A stretch of 64,000 bases of DNA, taken from assembly GCF_030283145.1 (NCBI RefSeq), contig NZ_JASNWE010000005.1, positions 558,001 to 622,000 of the forward strand, in the 5' to 3' direction. Position numbers and translations under genes: made by a program. The DNA is from Actinomadura xylanilytica (GTDB lineage Bacteria > Actinomycetota > Actinomycetes > Streptosporangiales > Streptosporangiaceae). How positions within the stretch are numbered: the first letter of the stretch is position 1; every line of letters starts with the position of its first letter. Positions 41,513 to 50,631 of this stretch are shown here, piece after piece. Under the pieces are notes generated by a model. It was not told where the DNA came from. It saw only the letters and a list, made by a program, of their open reading frames with translations, and did not search any database.

Positions 41513-43525
41513 TCAGGTCAGGTCGTAGAGGGCCACGCCGTCGACGGTCTTGGCGGTGAAGGTCTTCTGGACCCAGTCGCTGATCTGCTGGGCGGCGTCG
41601 CTGCCGCTGTCGGTGCCGCCCGTCCGGACCGTCCCGCCGCCGATGAAGTAGTGGATCTTCCCGGCGGCGACGTGGGACCTGAACTGCTCCAGTGTCGGCG
41701 CGGGGTCGGTGCCGTTGAAGCCGCCGACGGCCATCACCGGCTCGCGGGCGGCGAGCTGGTAGCCGGAGGCGTTGTTGGAGCCCACGGCCGCCGCGACCCA
41801 GGTGTAGGAGCCCGCGCCCGCCTTGAGCGCCGCGGTGACGGCGGAGCCGGGCGTGGTCCCGTTGAGCAGGCCGCCGGGCCCGCCTGGCCGGGATCCGCCG
41901 CTCCGCCGGCCGCCGGTGCCGCCGGGCCTGGTGAATCCCCCGCCGGGGGCCGCCGCCGTTCCAGGCGGCGGCATCGCGCCCGCGCCCGCGCCGCTTCCGC
42001 CGGGCGCCCGGGCACCCTGCCCGCCCTGCCCGCCAGGGCCCCCGGCGCGGCCTGGCCCGCGCATGCCGCCGAAGCCGCCCCGCGTGGACGGGCCGGCGGT
42101 GACGATCGCGCCGGTGTGCGGGGTGGCGGCGGTGTCCAGCGCGTACGCGGCCGGGCCGGTCAGCGCGGTCACCGCGGCCACGGCACCGGCGGCGAGGGCC
42201 GCCCTGGCGGGCAGCCGCGCCGCGGCGAGCAGTGCCGCGGCGGCGAGGAGACCCGCGGCCAGCACTGCCGGCGCGATCCACGGATGCCAGTCCGGGGTGC
42301 GGCGCAGCAGCGCGAACGCCCACGCGGCGGTGGCGGCGACGGTTCCGGCCAGCACCAGGCGCGCTTTGAGGGCCCGGCGCCGCGACCACAGCAGCGCGGC
42401 GCCCATTCCGGTGAGCGCGGCGGCGGCCGGGGCCAACGCCACGGTGTAGTACTCGTGGAAGATGCCCTGCATGAAGCTGAAGGTCGCGGCGGTGAGCAGC
42501 AGCCATCCGCCCCACAGCGCGAACGCGGCGCGGCCGGGGTCGGTGCGCGGGGCCCGCCGCGCGGCCCACATGCCCGCGGCGAGCAGGATCAGCGCGGCGG
42601 GCAGCAGCCAGGAGATCTGGCCGCCGATCGTGGCGCCGAACATGCGGCCCCAGCCCGCGTCCTGGTTGAGGTTGCCCAGGCCGCCGGTCTCCTCGCCGTT
42701 CAGCCGGCCGAGGCCGTTGTAGCCCAGGGCCAGTTCCAGGACGCTGTTGTTCTGGGAGCCGCCGATGTAGGGGCGCGAGGAGGCCGGGACGAGCGCGACG
42801 GCGGCGACCCACCAGCCCGCCGAGACCAGCAGCGCGACCCCGGCGAGCAGGAGCTGCCAGACGCGGCGCCGCACCGGCGCGGGCGCGGTGACCAGGTACA
42901 CCAGCGCGAGGACGGGCACCACCAGGAACGCCTGGAGCATCTTGGCCAGGAACCCGGTCCCGACGCACGACGCGGCGAGCAGCAGCCAGCGGGTGCTCGC
43001 GTTCTCCTGTGCGCGGACCAGGCAGTACGCGGCGAGCGTCAGCATGAGCACCAGCAGCGCGTCGGGGTTGTTGAAGCGGAACATCAGGGCCGCGACGGGG
43101 GTCAGCGCCAGGACGGCGCCGGCCAGCAGCGCCGCCCAGGCCGGGTACCGGCGCCGGACGGTGGCGTACAGCGCGGCGACGGTGGCGACGCCCATCAGCG
43201 CCTGGGGCGCCAGGATGCTCCAGGCGTTCACGCCGAAGATCCGCGCGGACAGCGCCATCGGCCACAGCGCGCCGGGGGTCTTGTCGACGGTGATGGCGCC
43301 GGCGGCGTCGGAGGAGCCGAAGAAGAACGCCTTCCAGCTGGTGGCTCCGGCCTGGACGGCGGCGGAGTAGAAGGAGTTGGCCCAGCCGGAGGCGCCCAGG
43401 TTCCCCAGGTACAGCGCGGCGGTGGCGGCCAGCAGGACGGCGAGCGCGGGACGGGTCCACGGCGGGTCGTGGGCGGTGCGGGGCCCGGTCCGGCGGGCCG
43501 GCGCCGGTGTGTCGAGCACGGTCAT
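41513..43525 (-). CDS. GT39-family membrane glycosyltransferase (first paralogue)
   Basis: A 670-residue polyprenyl-phosphate-sugar-dependent GT-C enzyme. About 11-12 membrane helices cover residues 25-460. The first loop has FYSAAVQAGATSWKAFFFGS (near 52) and AITVDKTPGALW, with the acidic residue of the DxxxxP type; FNNPDALLVLML is near 150. A Gly/Pro-rich linker (about 480-560) leads to a C-terminal outside domain with MAVGGFNGTDPAPTLEQF. It lies ten bases downstream of a paralogue of the same design; they probably act on related acceptors. Confidence 0.88.
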   Translation of the reverse strand: MTVLDTPAPARRTGPRTAHDPPWTRPALAVLLAATAALYLGNLGASGWANSFYSAAVQAGATSWKAFFFGSSDAAGAITVDKTPGALWPMALSARIFGVNAWSILAPQALMGVATVAALYATVRRRYPAWAALLAGAVLALTPVAALMFRFNNPDALLVLMLTLAAYCLVRAQENASTRWLLLAASCVGTGFLAKMLQAFLVVPVLALVYLVTAPAPVRRRVWQLLLAGVALLVSAGWWVAAVALVPASSRPYIGGSQNNSVLELALGYNGLGRLNGEETGGLGNLNQDAGWGRMFGATIGGQISWLLPAALILLAAGMWAARRAPRTDPGRAAFALWGGWLLLTAATFSFMQGIFHEYYTVALAPAAAALTGMGAALLWSRRRALKARLVLAGTVAATAAWAFALLRRTPDWHPWIAPAVLAAGLLAAAALLAAARLPARAALAAGAVAAVTALTGPAAYALDTAATPHTGAIVTAGPSTRGGFGGMRGPGRAGGPGGQGGQGARAPGGSGAGAGAMPPPGTAAAPGGGFTRPGGTGGRRSGGSRPGGPGGLLNGTTPGSAVTAALKAGAGSYTWVAAAVGSNNASGYQLAAREPVMAVGGFNGTDPAPTLEQFRSHVAAGKIHYFIGGGTVRTGGTDSGSDAAQQISDWVQKTFTAKTVDGVALYDLT

Positions 43526-43535
43526 CGTGGTTTCC

Positions 43536-45674
43536 CTATCGCAGGTAGTAGAGCTGGGAGCCGGAAGTGGTGGACCTGCCTCCGTAGGTGCTCGCGGCGA
43601 TGGCGGTGCCGTTGCGCTCCACCCAGGCGGTGACGGCGGAGTTCCCGGCGTCGGGCCCGCCGAAGCCGCCGCCGCGTCCGGTGCCGACCAGGACGTAGTG
43701 CAGGCGGCCCTGCTGGACGTACCGCTGAAGCTTGGCGACGGTCATGGCCGGGTCGATGCCGGTGAAGCCGCCCATGGCGATGACGGGCCTGCCGGTTTGC
43801 AGGATGAGCGAGGACGCCTGCTGGGAGTTGTCGACGGCGACCAGCCAGTCGGCGGTGCCCTGCCGTTGCTCCAGGTAGGCGGTCATCTTCGCGTCGACCG
43901 CTCCTCCGGGCCCGCCCCCGCCCCTGGTCCCGCCTCCTCCGCCGGGCGCTCCGGCGCCCCCGGGACCTCCGGCGCCGCCGGGGGGCATGCCTTCGGGCGT
44001 CGTCCCGCCCGCGGGCATTCCGGGGGGCATGCCGCCGCCCGGCCCGTTCTGCGCGCCGGACGGGCGTCCCCGCGTTCCCTCCGGGCGTCCGTCGTCTCCG
44101 TCCCGCCGGCCGCCGGGAGCACCGCCCGGCCCGCCGGGTCCGCCGAAGCCCATGCCGGATGCGGGGCCGGCCAGCGGGTTGGTGCCGGTGGTCGCCGTGG
44201 ACGCGGCCGAGACCGCGTAGGCGGACGGCCCGGCCAGGCCCGCGGCCAGCGCGAGCGCCGGTCCGGCGACCATCACGGGACGGCCCGCGCGGCGGATCAG
44301 CCGCCCGGCGGCCAGGTTCGCGATCGCCAACGCCGCGGCGGCGAGCAGCGCCCACCGCAGCCACGGGTTCCAGTCCGGGGTGCGGTCCAGCAGCGCGAAC
44401 GCCCACGCCGCGGTGACGGCGATCGCGACGGGCGGCGCCCACGCCCACGCCCGGGACCTGCGGTACGCCCCGTACAGCAAGACGGCGCCGGCGCCGGTGA
44501 GCGCGGCGATGGCGGGGCCCATCGCGGTGGAGTAGTAGGGGTGGAAGGTGCCCGCGGCGAAGCTGAACACCACGACGTGCACGGCCAGCCAGCCGCCCCA
44601 CAGCAGCAGCGCAGCGCGGGCGAGGTCGGTGCGGGGACGCTTCCACAGCAGGATCAGTCCGGCGGCCAGGGCGAGTCCGGCGAAGGGGAGCAGCCAGGAG
44701 ATCTGCCCGCCGAGGGTGTCGTTGACGAGCCGCCCGGCGCCGGACGCGCCGCCGAAGCCCGCTCCGCCGCCGGGGCCGCGTCCGGCCGTGGGGCCGCTCT
44801 GCCCGAAGATGCGGCCGAGCCCGTTGTAGCCGATGACCAGGTCCCGGACGGTGCCGTCGGTGCTGCCGCCGATGAAGGGCCGTTTGGAGGCGGGGGTGAG
44901 GTCGACGACCGCCATCCACCACAGGCTCGACACCGCGAGCACGACGCCGGCGGCGAGCAGGTGCAGGACACGGCGCACTGGCCCCGGCCTGGCGGCGATG
45001 AGGTAGACCAGCGCGAACGCCGGGACGACCAGGTAGGCCTGGAGCATCTTGGTGTTGAAGCCGCAGCCGACGAACGCCGCCGAGACCGGCAGCCAGCGCG
45101 CGCGGCCGTCCTCGATCGCGCGCAGGCACGCCCACGCGGCCAGGACCAGCAGCAGGACCAGGAGGGTGTCGGGGTTGTTGTCGCGGTTGATCGCCACGGT
45201 GATGGGGGTGAGCGCGAGAACGGCGGCGGCGATGAGCGCGGCGGGGTGCCCGAACGCGCGCCGCACGGTGGCGTGCAGGACCGCGATGGACGCGACGCCG
45301 AACAGGGCCTGCGGGAGCAGCAGGCTCCAGGCGCCGAACCCGAGGACCCGCGCGAACAGGCCCATCGCCCACAGCGCCATGGGGGGCTTGTCCACGGTGA
45401 TGAACGATCCGGCGTCCAGGGAGCCGAAGAAGAACGCCTTCCAGCTCTGGGTGCCGCTCTTCACGGCCGCCGAGTAGTAGGTGTTGGCGTGGCCGCCGCC
45501 CGGCAGGTTCCACGCGTACAGCGCCAGGGCCAGGAGCAGGACGGCCCAGAGCGCGGGCCGGGACCAGCGGGGGTCGTCGGGGCGGCCGAGCAGCAGGGCG
45601 CGGAGCCGCCGGGTGGCGGTGGGGTGTTCCTGCGGCGCGGCGGGGGGCGCGGGCATCGTCTGCGCGGGGGTCAT
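43536..45674 (-). CDS. GT39-family membrane glycosyltransferase (second paralogue)
   Basis: A 712-residue paralogue of the downstream enzyme, with the same order: YYSAAVKSGTQSWKAFFFGS and ITVDKPPMALW near 70-100, NRDNNPDTLLVLLLV near 165, many helices, a long Gly/Pro/Arg-rich linker (about 500-610) and a C-terminal outside domain with MGGFTGIDPAMTVAKLQRYV. ATG 45674 overlaps the stop of the GT2-GtrA gene (ATGA). Longer open frames upstream in the same frame are shadows. Sugar donor and acceptor are unknown; a polyprenyl-phosphate sugar made by the upstream GT2 is the natural donor. Confidence 0.88.
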   Translation of the reverse strand: MTPAQTMPAPPAAPQEHPTATRRLRALLLGRPDDPRWSRPALWAVLLLALALYAWNLPGGGHANTYYSAAVKSGTQSWKAFFFGSLDAGSFITVDKPPMALWAMGLFARVLGFGAWSLLLPQALFGVASIAVLHATVRRAFGHPAALIAAAVLALTPITVAINRDNNPDTLLVLLLVLAAWACLRAIEDGRARWLPVSAAFVGCGFNTKMLQAYLVVPAFALVYLIAARPGPVRRVLHLLAAGVVLAVSSLWWMAVVDLTPASKRPFIGGSTDGTVRDLVIGYNGLGRIFGQSGPTAGRGPGGGAGFGGASGAGRLVNDTLGGQISWLLPFAGLALAAGLILLWKRPRTDLARAALLLWGGWLAVHVVVFSFAAGTFHPYYSTAMGPAIAALTGAGAVLLYGAYRRSRAWAWAPPVAIAVTAAWAFALLDRTPDWNPWLRWALLAAAALAIANLAAGRLIRRAGRPVMVAGPALALAAGLAGPSAYAVSAASTATTGTNPLAGPASGMGFGGPGGPGGAPGGRRDGDDGRPEGTRGRPSGAQNGPGGGMPPGMPAGGTTPEGMPPGGAGGPGGAGAPGGGGGTRGGGGPGGAVDAKMTAYLEQRQGTADWLVAVDNSQQASSLILQTGRPVIAMGGFTGIDPAMTVAKLQRYVQQGRLHYVLVGTGRGGGFGGPDAGNSAVTAWVERNGTAIAASTYGGRSTTSGSQLYYLR

Positions 45675-47032
45675 CGGGTGGGCTCCTCGGCATCTGCCAT
45701 GGTCGCGGTCCCCGCGGGCGGTGCGCCGCCCGGGTCCCCGGTGCCGACCGGTTCGGCAGTGGCGGTCGGTTCGGTGCTGGTCGGTTCGGTGGCGGCGGGG
45801 TGGTGGCGCAGGCGCCGCGGGTGGAAGATCCAGGCTCGCATCAGCAGGAACCGGACGAGGGTCGCCGCGCCGTTCGCGGCGACCAGCGCGGCCGGCTCGA
45901 GGGCCCGGGAGGCGCCGGGCGCGGCGGCGTGCAGCAGGGCCAGGCCGCCGGTGCTGAGGGCCAGGCCGATCAGGAACGTCAGCCCGCCCTCGAGCTGCTG
46001 CCGGAACGCGCGTTCGGAGCCGGTGACGCCGAAGGTGAAGCGGCGGTTGGCGGCGGTGTTGCCGATCGTGGTGACCACCAGCGACACCGCGTTGGCCAAC
46101 AGCGGCCCCATCACGGTGCGCAGCAGCACGAACAGCAGGAGCTGCGCGATGGTGCTGACGATCCCGATGACGGCGAACGCGGGAAGCTGCCGCGACATCC
46201 CGGCGGGCAGTTCGGGGCGGGGCCGCCGCGCGCCGACGGGCGCGCGGAACGCGCCGGTCAGCATCCGCCGCCCGACGCGGGTCATGCCGCGCAGGTCGTC
46301 CAGTGCGGTGCGGACGACGTCGACGCGGCTGTCGGGGTCGTCGACCCAGTCGACGGGGACCTCGTGGATGCGCAGCCCGTTGCGTTCGGCGAGCAGGAGC
46401 AGTTCGGTGTCGAAGAACCACTCCTGGTCCTGGACGGAGGGCAGCAGTGCCTGGACGATCTCGGTGCGGGCGGCCTTGAAGCCGCACTGGGCGTCGGTGA
46501 AGCGGGCGGCGAGCGCGGTCCGCAGCAGCAGGTTGTAGCAGCGGGAGATGACCTCGCGGCGCGGGCCGCGCACCACCGCCGAGCCGCGGGTGAGGCGGCT
46601 GCCGATGGCCAGGTCGCTGTGCCCGGAGATCAGCGGCGCGACCAGCGGGAGGAAGGCGTCCAGATCGGTGGACAGGTCCACGTCCATGTAGGCGACGACG
46701 TCGGCGTCGCTGGAGCTCCACACGTGCCGCAGGGCCCGGCCGCGGCCTTTGAGGTCCAGCCGGACGGCCCGCACCCGGGCGAGCCGGGCCGCGAGTTCCT
46801 CGGCGACCCACCAGGTGGTGTCGGTGCTGGCGTTGTCGGCGATGGTGATCCGGAACGGGTACGGCAGGTTGTCGTCGAGGTAGGCGTGCAGCCGCTCGAC
46901 GCTCGCGGCCAGGACGCGTTCTTCGTTGTGGACGGGGACGACCACCTCCACCAGCCGCTCCCGCCCGCCGTGGTCCGGCGCGGGCGGGGGCGGCGCGGCG
47001 GGCGTGCCCCGTTCGGTGACCAGCTGATTCAT
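45671..47032 (-). CDS. GT2 polyprenyl-phosphate glycosyltransferase fused to a GtrA domain
   Basis: A 453-residue protein. Residues about 28-265 are a DPM/DPG-synthase-like GT2 domain: VVVPVHNEERVLAASVERL, ITIADNASTDTTWWVAEEL, MDVDLSTDLDAFLPLV and DAQCGFKAARTEI. Residues about 290-415 are a GtrA-like four-helix membrane domain (FAVIGIVSTIAQLLLFVLL; NAVSLVVTTIGNTAANRRFTF, in part). GtrA-type domains move the lipid-linked sugar across the membrane. ATG 47032 starts it; the tail is Thr/Pro/Glu-rich. It is the first of three glycosyltransferase genes after the two-component system. Confidence 0.9.
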   Translation of the reverse strand: MNQLVTERGTPAAPPPPAPDHGGRERLVEVVVPVHNEERVLAASVERLHAYLDDNLPYPFRITIADNASTDTTWWVAEELAARLARVRAVRLDLKGRGRALRHVWSSSDADVVAYMDVDLSTDLDAFLPLVAPLISGHSDLAIGSRLTRGSAVVRGPRREVISRCYNLLLRTALAARFTDAQCGFKAARTEIVQALLPSVQDQEWFFDTELLLLAERNGLRIHEVPVDWVDDPDSRVDVVRTALDDLRGMTRVGRRMLTGAFRAPVGARRPRPELPAGMSRQLPAFAVIGIVSTIAQLLLFVLLRTVMGPLLANAVSLVVTTIGNTAANRRFTFGVTGSERAFRQQLEGGLTFLIGLALSTGGLALLHAAAPGASRALEPAALVAANGAATLVRFLLMRAWIFHPRRLRHHPAATEPTSTEPTATAEPVGTGDPGGAPPAGTATMADAEEPTR

Positions 47033-47130
47033 GGGACCACGGTCGCCGGCGGGTGTGGGAGGTCCCTGAGCCGTTGATGAACACGGCATGAGAATCGCCC
47101 CGAGCCCCGCGCCCCAGGGCGGTGGGCGGG

Positions 47131-48573
47131 TCAGTCGGAGGGGTGGGGTGCGCCGGGCAGGTCGACGCGGGCCAGGGTGCCGCCGCCGGGCGCGGGGCCG
47201 AGCGCGACCCGTCCGCCGCTGTCCTGGACGACCCGCGCCACGATCGACAGGCCGAGCCCCGAGCCGGGCAGGCTGCGCGCCGACGGGGAGCGCCAGAACC
47301 GTTCGAACACGTGCGGGAGGTCGCCGGCGGGAATGCCGGGGCCGTGGTCGCGGACGGTCAGGACGCCGCCGTCCAGGCGGGCCTCGACCCGCCCGCCGGG
47401 CGGGGAGAACTTCACCGCGTTGTCGAGGAGGTTCACCACGGCGCGTTCCAGGGAGGCGGGGTCGCCGGACACATACCAGGGGGCGGCGTCGGCCACCACG
47501 GTCAAGCCGGGGCCGCGGAGCCTGGCGCGTTCCACGGCGCGGTGGAGGACCTCGTGGAGCGCGACGGTCTCCTGGACGGGTTCGGTCTCGGCGGGGCGGG
47601 CCAGCTCCAGCAGGTCGCCGACCAGGCTGGACAGCTCCAGCATCTGCGCCTTGACGCTGACGAGCAGGTTGTGGCGGGCCGCGGCGGGCAGCTCGCGGCC
47701 GGTCGCCTCGGACCGCAGCAGCAGGTCGATGTTGGTGCGCAGGCTGGTCAGCGGGGTGCGCAGCTCGTGCCCGGCGTCGGCGATCAGCTGCTGCTGGCGG
47801 TCGCGGGAGGCGGCCAGCGCGGTGGTCATGGTGTTGAAGGAGCGGCTGAGGCGGGCGATCTCGTCGGCGCCCTCGTCGGGGATGCGGGTGTCGAGGTCCT
47901 CGGTGCGGGCGATGTGCTCCACGACGCCGGTGAGCTGGTCGACCGGGCGCAGCGACGCGCGCGCGATGAGCAGGCCGGCGCCCGCCGAGAACAGCACCCC
48001 GAGCGCGGACACGGCGGTGAGCAGCAGCGCCAGGCCGTCCAGCGGGCCGCGGACCTCGTCGAGGGCGATCGCGACCGACATCGCCGCGGGGGTGCCGTCG
48101 ATCGAGATGAACCGACGGGTCAGGACGCGGACGTCCACGGGGGTGCCGGCGGAGTCGACGCCGGTGCCGTCGTGGGTGGCCGATGCGCGTTCGCCGCGGG
48201 CCACCTGCCGGTCGGCGCCGGTGACGGTGAGGGATCCGGCGTTCGGGACCGTGCAGGGGCCGCCCGCGGTGGTGACGAGCTGCATGAACTCGGGGCCGGG
48301 CAGCCGGCTGCCGTCGGGGGTGGTGCTGGCGGCGGGGTCGCAGGCCAACAGGGCGCGGGACAGCTCGTGGGCGAAGCGCTGCTCGCGGGGCGGCCCGCCT
48401 GCCCGGGCGCCCGGCGGCCCGTCGGCGGTGGCGCCGAGCCTGCGGTCCAGTTCCTGGTAGAGGCGGTCGCGGGTGAGGTACCAGCTGGCGACCGCGCAGG
48501 CGGCGACGGCCAGCGCCACGGCCGCCGCGACCAGCAGGGCCAGGCGGGCGCGCAGCGTCAGCCGCCGGGTCAC
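47131..48573 (-). CDS. Two-component sensor histidine kinase (HAMP, HisKA)
   Basis: A 480-residue classical kinase. A membrane helix at about 8-30, an outside sensor domain (about 31-175), a second helix (about 180-205), HAMP (ASLRPVDQLTGVVEHI near 210), the phospho-His in DAGHELRTPL (near 262) and the ATPase domain (NLLDNAVKFSPPG near 375; DHGPGIP; GSGLGLSIVARVV). The layout resembles MprB/CseC-type envelope-stress kinases. GTG 48573 overlaps the regulator's stop. It is followed by the glycosyltransferase genes after a 98-base gap. Confidence 0.92.
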   Translation of the reverse strand: MTRRLTLRARLALLVAAAVALAVAACAVASWYLTRDRLYQELDRRLGATADGPPGARAGGPPREQRFAHELSRALLACDPAASTTPDGSRLPGPEFMQLVTTAGGPCTVPNAGSLTVTGADRQVARGERASATHDGTGVDSAGTPVDVRVLTRRFISIDGTPAAMSVAIALDEVRGPLDGLALLLTAVSALGVLFSAGAGLLIARASLRPVDQLTGVVEHIARTEDLDTRIPDEGADEIARLSRSFNTMTTALAASRDRQQQLIADAGHELRTPLTSLRTNIDLLLRSEATGRELPAAARHNLLVSVKAQMLELSSLVGDLLELARPAETEPVQETVALHEVLHRAVERARLRGPGLTVVADAAPWYVSGDPASLERAVVNLLDNAVKFSPPGGRVEARLDGGVLTVRDHGPGIPAGDLPHVFERFWRSPSARSLPGSGLGLSIVARVVQDSGGRVALGPAPGGGTLARVDLPGAPHPSD

Positions 48574-49292
48574 GGCGCCGCCGCGGCCGAGCGCAGCGCG
48601 TAGCCGACGCCGCGGACGGTGTGGACCACGCGCGGGAGCCCACCGGCCTCGGTCTTGCGCCGCAGGTACATGACGTACACGTCGAGGGAGTTGGAGGCGG
48701 GTTCGAAGTCGAACCCCCACACCGTCTCCAGGATCTGCTCGCGGGTCAGGACCTGCCGGGGGTGCGCCAGGAACATCTCCAGCAGCATGTACTCGGTGCG
48801 GGTCAGCTCCAGCGGGCGGCCGTCGCGGGTCACCTCGCGGGTCAGGGTGTTCATGCGGAGGTCGTCGAAGGCCAGGACGTCCTCGCGGGGCGGCCCGGCG
48901 GCGGCCATCGCGCCGCGGCGCAGCAGGGCGCGGACGCGGGCCAGCAGCTCGTCGAGCTCGAACGGTTTGGCCAGGTAGTCGTCGGCGCCGGCGTCCAGGC
49001 CGGTGACGCGGTCGCCGACCATGTCGCGGGCGGTCAGCATCAGGACCGGTATGGTGGCGCCGAAGGCGCGCATCCGGCGGCAGGCCGTCAGCCCGTCCAT
49101 CCGGGGCATGAGCACGTCCAGGACGACCAGGTCGGGCCGGTCGTGCTCGACGCGGTCCAGGGCGGTGATCCCGTCGGCGGCCTCGGCGATGCGGTAGCCC
49201 TCGAACTCCAGGCTGCTGGCCAGCGACTCGCGGACGGCGGGCTCGTCGTCCACGATCAGTATCCGCGCCGCTCCCCGGCTCCCAGACTCCAT
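48570..49292 (-). CDS. OmpR/PhoB-family response regulator
   Basis: A 240-residue regulator. The receiver has IVDDEPAVRESL, the phospho-Asp in VVLDVLMPRMDG (near 55), Thr in MLTARDMVGDRV and Lys in YLAKPFELDELL. The winged-helix domain (about 145-235) has LTRTEYMLLEMFLAHPRQVL and VVHTVRGVGYAL. Heads a probable operon with its kinase and possibly the downstream glycosyltransferases. MprA- or CseB-like by sequence style. Confidence 0.93.
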   Translation of the reverse strand: MESGSRGAARILIVDDEPAVRESLASSLEFEGYRIAEAADGITALDRVEHDRPDLVVLDVLMPRMDGLTACRRMRAFGATIPVLMLTARDMVGDRVTGLDAGADDYLAKPFELDELLARVRALLRRGAMAAAGPPREDVLAFDDLRMNTLTREVTRDGRPLELTRTEYMLLEMFLAHPRQVLTREQILETVWGFDFEPASNSLDVYVMYLRRKTEAGGLPRVVHTVRGVGYALRSAAAAP

Positions 49293-49355
49293 GCCCTCAC
49301 GGTAGCCATCGGCGGGACCGTCCCGGTGCCGCGGCCTGCGATTCTCATGGTCCTT

Positions 49356-50453
49356 TCAGGAACTTCTGAGACCCGGTTCAGCGGGCGCGTCCGGGACCGC
49401 GGGGGCTGGGGCGGCCTCGGCGGTGGCGTCGGCCCACGCCGACCCGCCGCCGGGTCCCGTTCCGGTGGTCACGATCACCACGGGCGGCGCGGCCGAGGAC
49501 GGCGCCCCCGGCTGGGGCGGCGGGACGGGGGTTCCGGGTGCGGGGCGGGTGGCGCTCGTCCAGGTCGTCTTCACGACGTCGATGACGACGTCCTTGGCGA
49601 CGTCGCGCATCATCGCGCGCAGCACCTCCCGCAGCGCGATCTTGAGGGCGTCGCGGACGAGGTCGGCGATCACGGTCTCGATCGCGAGGGCGGCGGCGCG
49701 GTCGGCGAGCCGTCCGGCCAGGCCGCGGGCGGTGCGGGCCAGGTCGCTGCCGGCCGCGGCGGCGACCAGGTCGCCGGCGGTGCGGGCGGCGTCGCTTCCG
49801 GCGGCGCGGGCGGCCAGGCCGGCCGCGGCGGCGGTGAGGGGGGTCAGCTCGGCGAGCGTGACGGCCTCCTGCGCGCGGTCGCGCACGGACCCGGCGACCT
49901 CGCGGGCGGTCTCCCGGGCGGTCTCCTTGACCACCCGCACGACGATGTCGCGGCCGACGTCCAGGGCGACGTCGACCGCGACGTCGGCGACGGTGTCGAG
50001 GGCGGCGTCGACGACGGCCTTGGTGGCGGCCTGGACCAGGGGCGCGGACGCGGTGCGCCCGGCGACGTCCAGCGCGGTCGCGGTGGCGGCGCGGGCGAAC
50101 GGGCTGCGGGTGGCCAGGCGGCGCGCCGCGACGGCCATCGGATGCGCGGCGGCCTGCTCTGCGGCGATCATCGCGGCGGTGGTCACCTCCAGCGCGGTGC
50201 CGGTGACCGGGTTGGCCGCGGCGGCGGCGCGGGCCTCGGCGACGGCCCGCCCGGCGGCGGCGGAGGCGATCTTCACCGCGGCGTCGTGGGCGGCCTGCTC
50301 CACGGCGCGCATGACGGGCGTCCCGGAGATCTGCTCGACGATCCGGGACGCGGCGCGGGCGGCGGCGTCGCGCGCGATCCGCCGGGCCGGATCGTCCGCC
50401 GGGCCGGGCGCCCGCCCGCCGGTGTCGTCGGCGATCTCGGCGTTCTCGTCCAC
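49356..50453 (-). CDS. Ala-rich, long amphipathic helical protein of unknown function
   Basis: A 365-residue protein composed mostly of Ala, Val, Arg and Asp in helical runs with no Cys. Segments such as AARAASRIVEQISGTPVMRA and AVVDAALDTVADVAVDVALD recur with a spacing suggesting amphipathic helices, alternating ARxAxDxV-type words. The C-terminal 60 residues are Pro/Ala/Gly-rich. There is no signal peptide. GTG 50453 has AGGGG seven bases upstream; a GTG at 50459 is an alternative. I do not recognise the family. The base composition and codon bias look coding and match neighbours. Confidence 0.7.
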   Translation of the reverse strand: MDENAEIADDTGGRAPGPADDPARRIARDAAARAASRIVEQISGTPVMRAVEQAAHDAAVKIASAAAGRAVAEARAAAAANPVTGTALEVTTAAMIAAEQAAAHPMAVAARRLATRSPFARAATATALDVAGRTASAPLVQAATKAVVDAALDTVADVAVDVALDVGRDIVVRVVKETARETAREVAGSVRDRAQEAVTLAELTPLTAAAAGLAARAAGSDAARTAGDLVAAAAGSDLARTARGLAGRLADRAAALAIETVIADLVRDALKIALREVLRAMMRDVAKDVVIDVVKTTWTSATRPAPGTPVPPPQPGAPSSAAPPVVIVTTGTGPGGGSAWADATAEAAPAPAVPDAPAEPGLRSS

Positions 50454-50631
50454 GGCCACGCCCCTATATCCCGTCCGGCTCCTCAAATCACCATAACTTC
50501 CGTTCGCCGTGATCGCTCCGCCGCCGCCCCGCCGGTCCATCCGCCGGAGCCTGTAGTCGAGGACCGAAGCTGTCCTTGTTGCTGCCTAGTGTGGGTGCCC
50601 GGAGACCGTCGACACCGAGGAGCCGTGCCCG

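Noticed and set aside
45671..47084. An open frame joining GT39 to sequence upstream in one 1182-residue protein
   Set aside because: The upstream part is an Arg/Pro shadow of the GT2-GtrA gene; the ATG at 45674 with ATGA overlap is the natural start.
47033..48643. N-terminal extension of the GT2-GtrA protein across the kinase gene
   Set aside because: The extension lies in a shadow frame of the kinase; ATG 47032 begins the recognisable protein.
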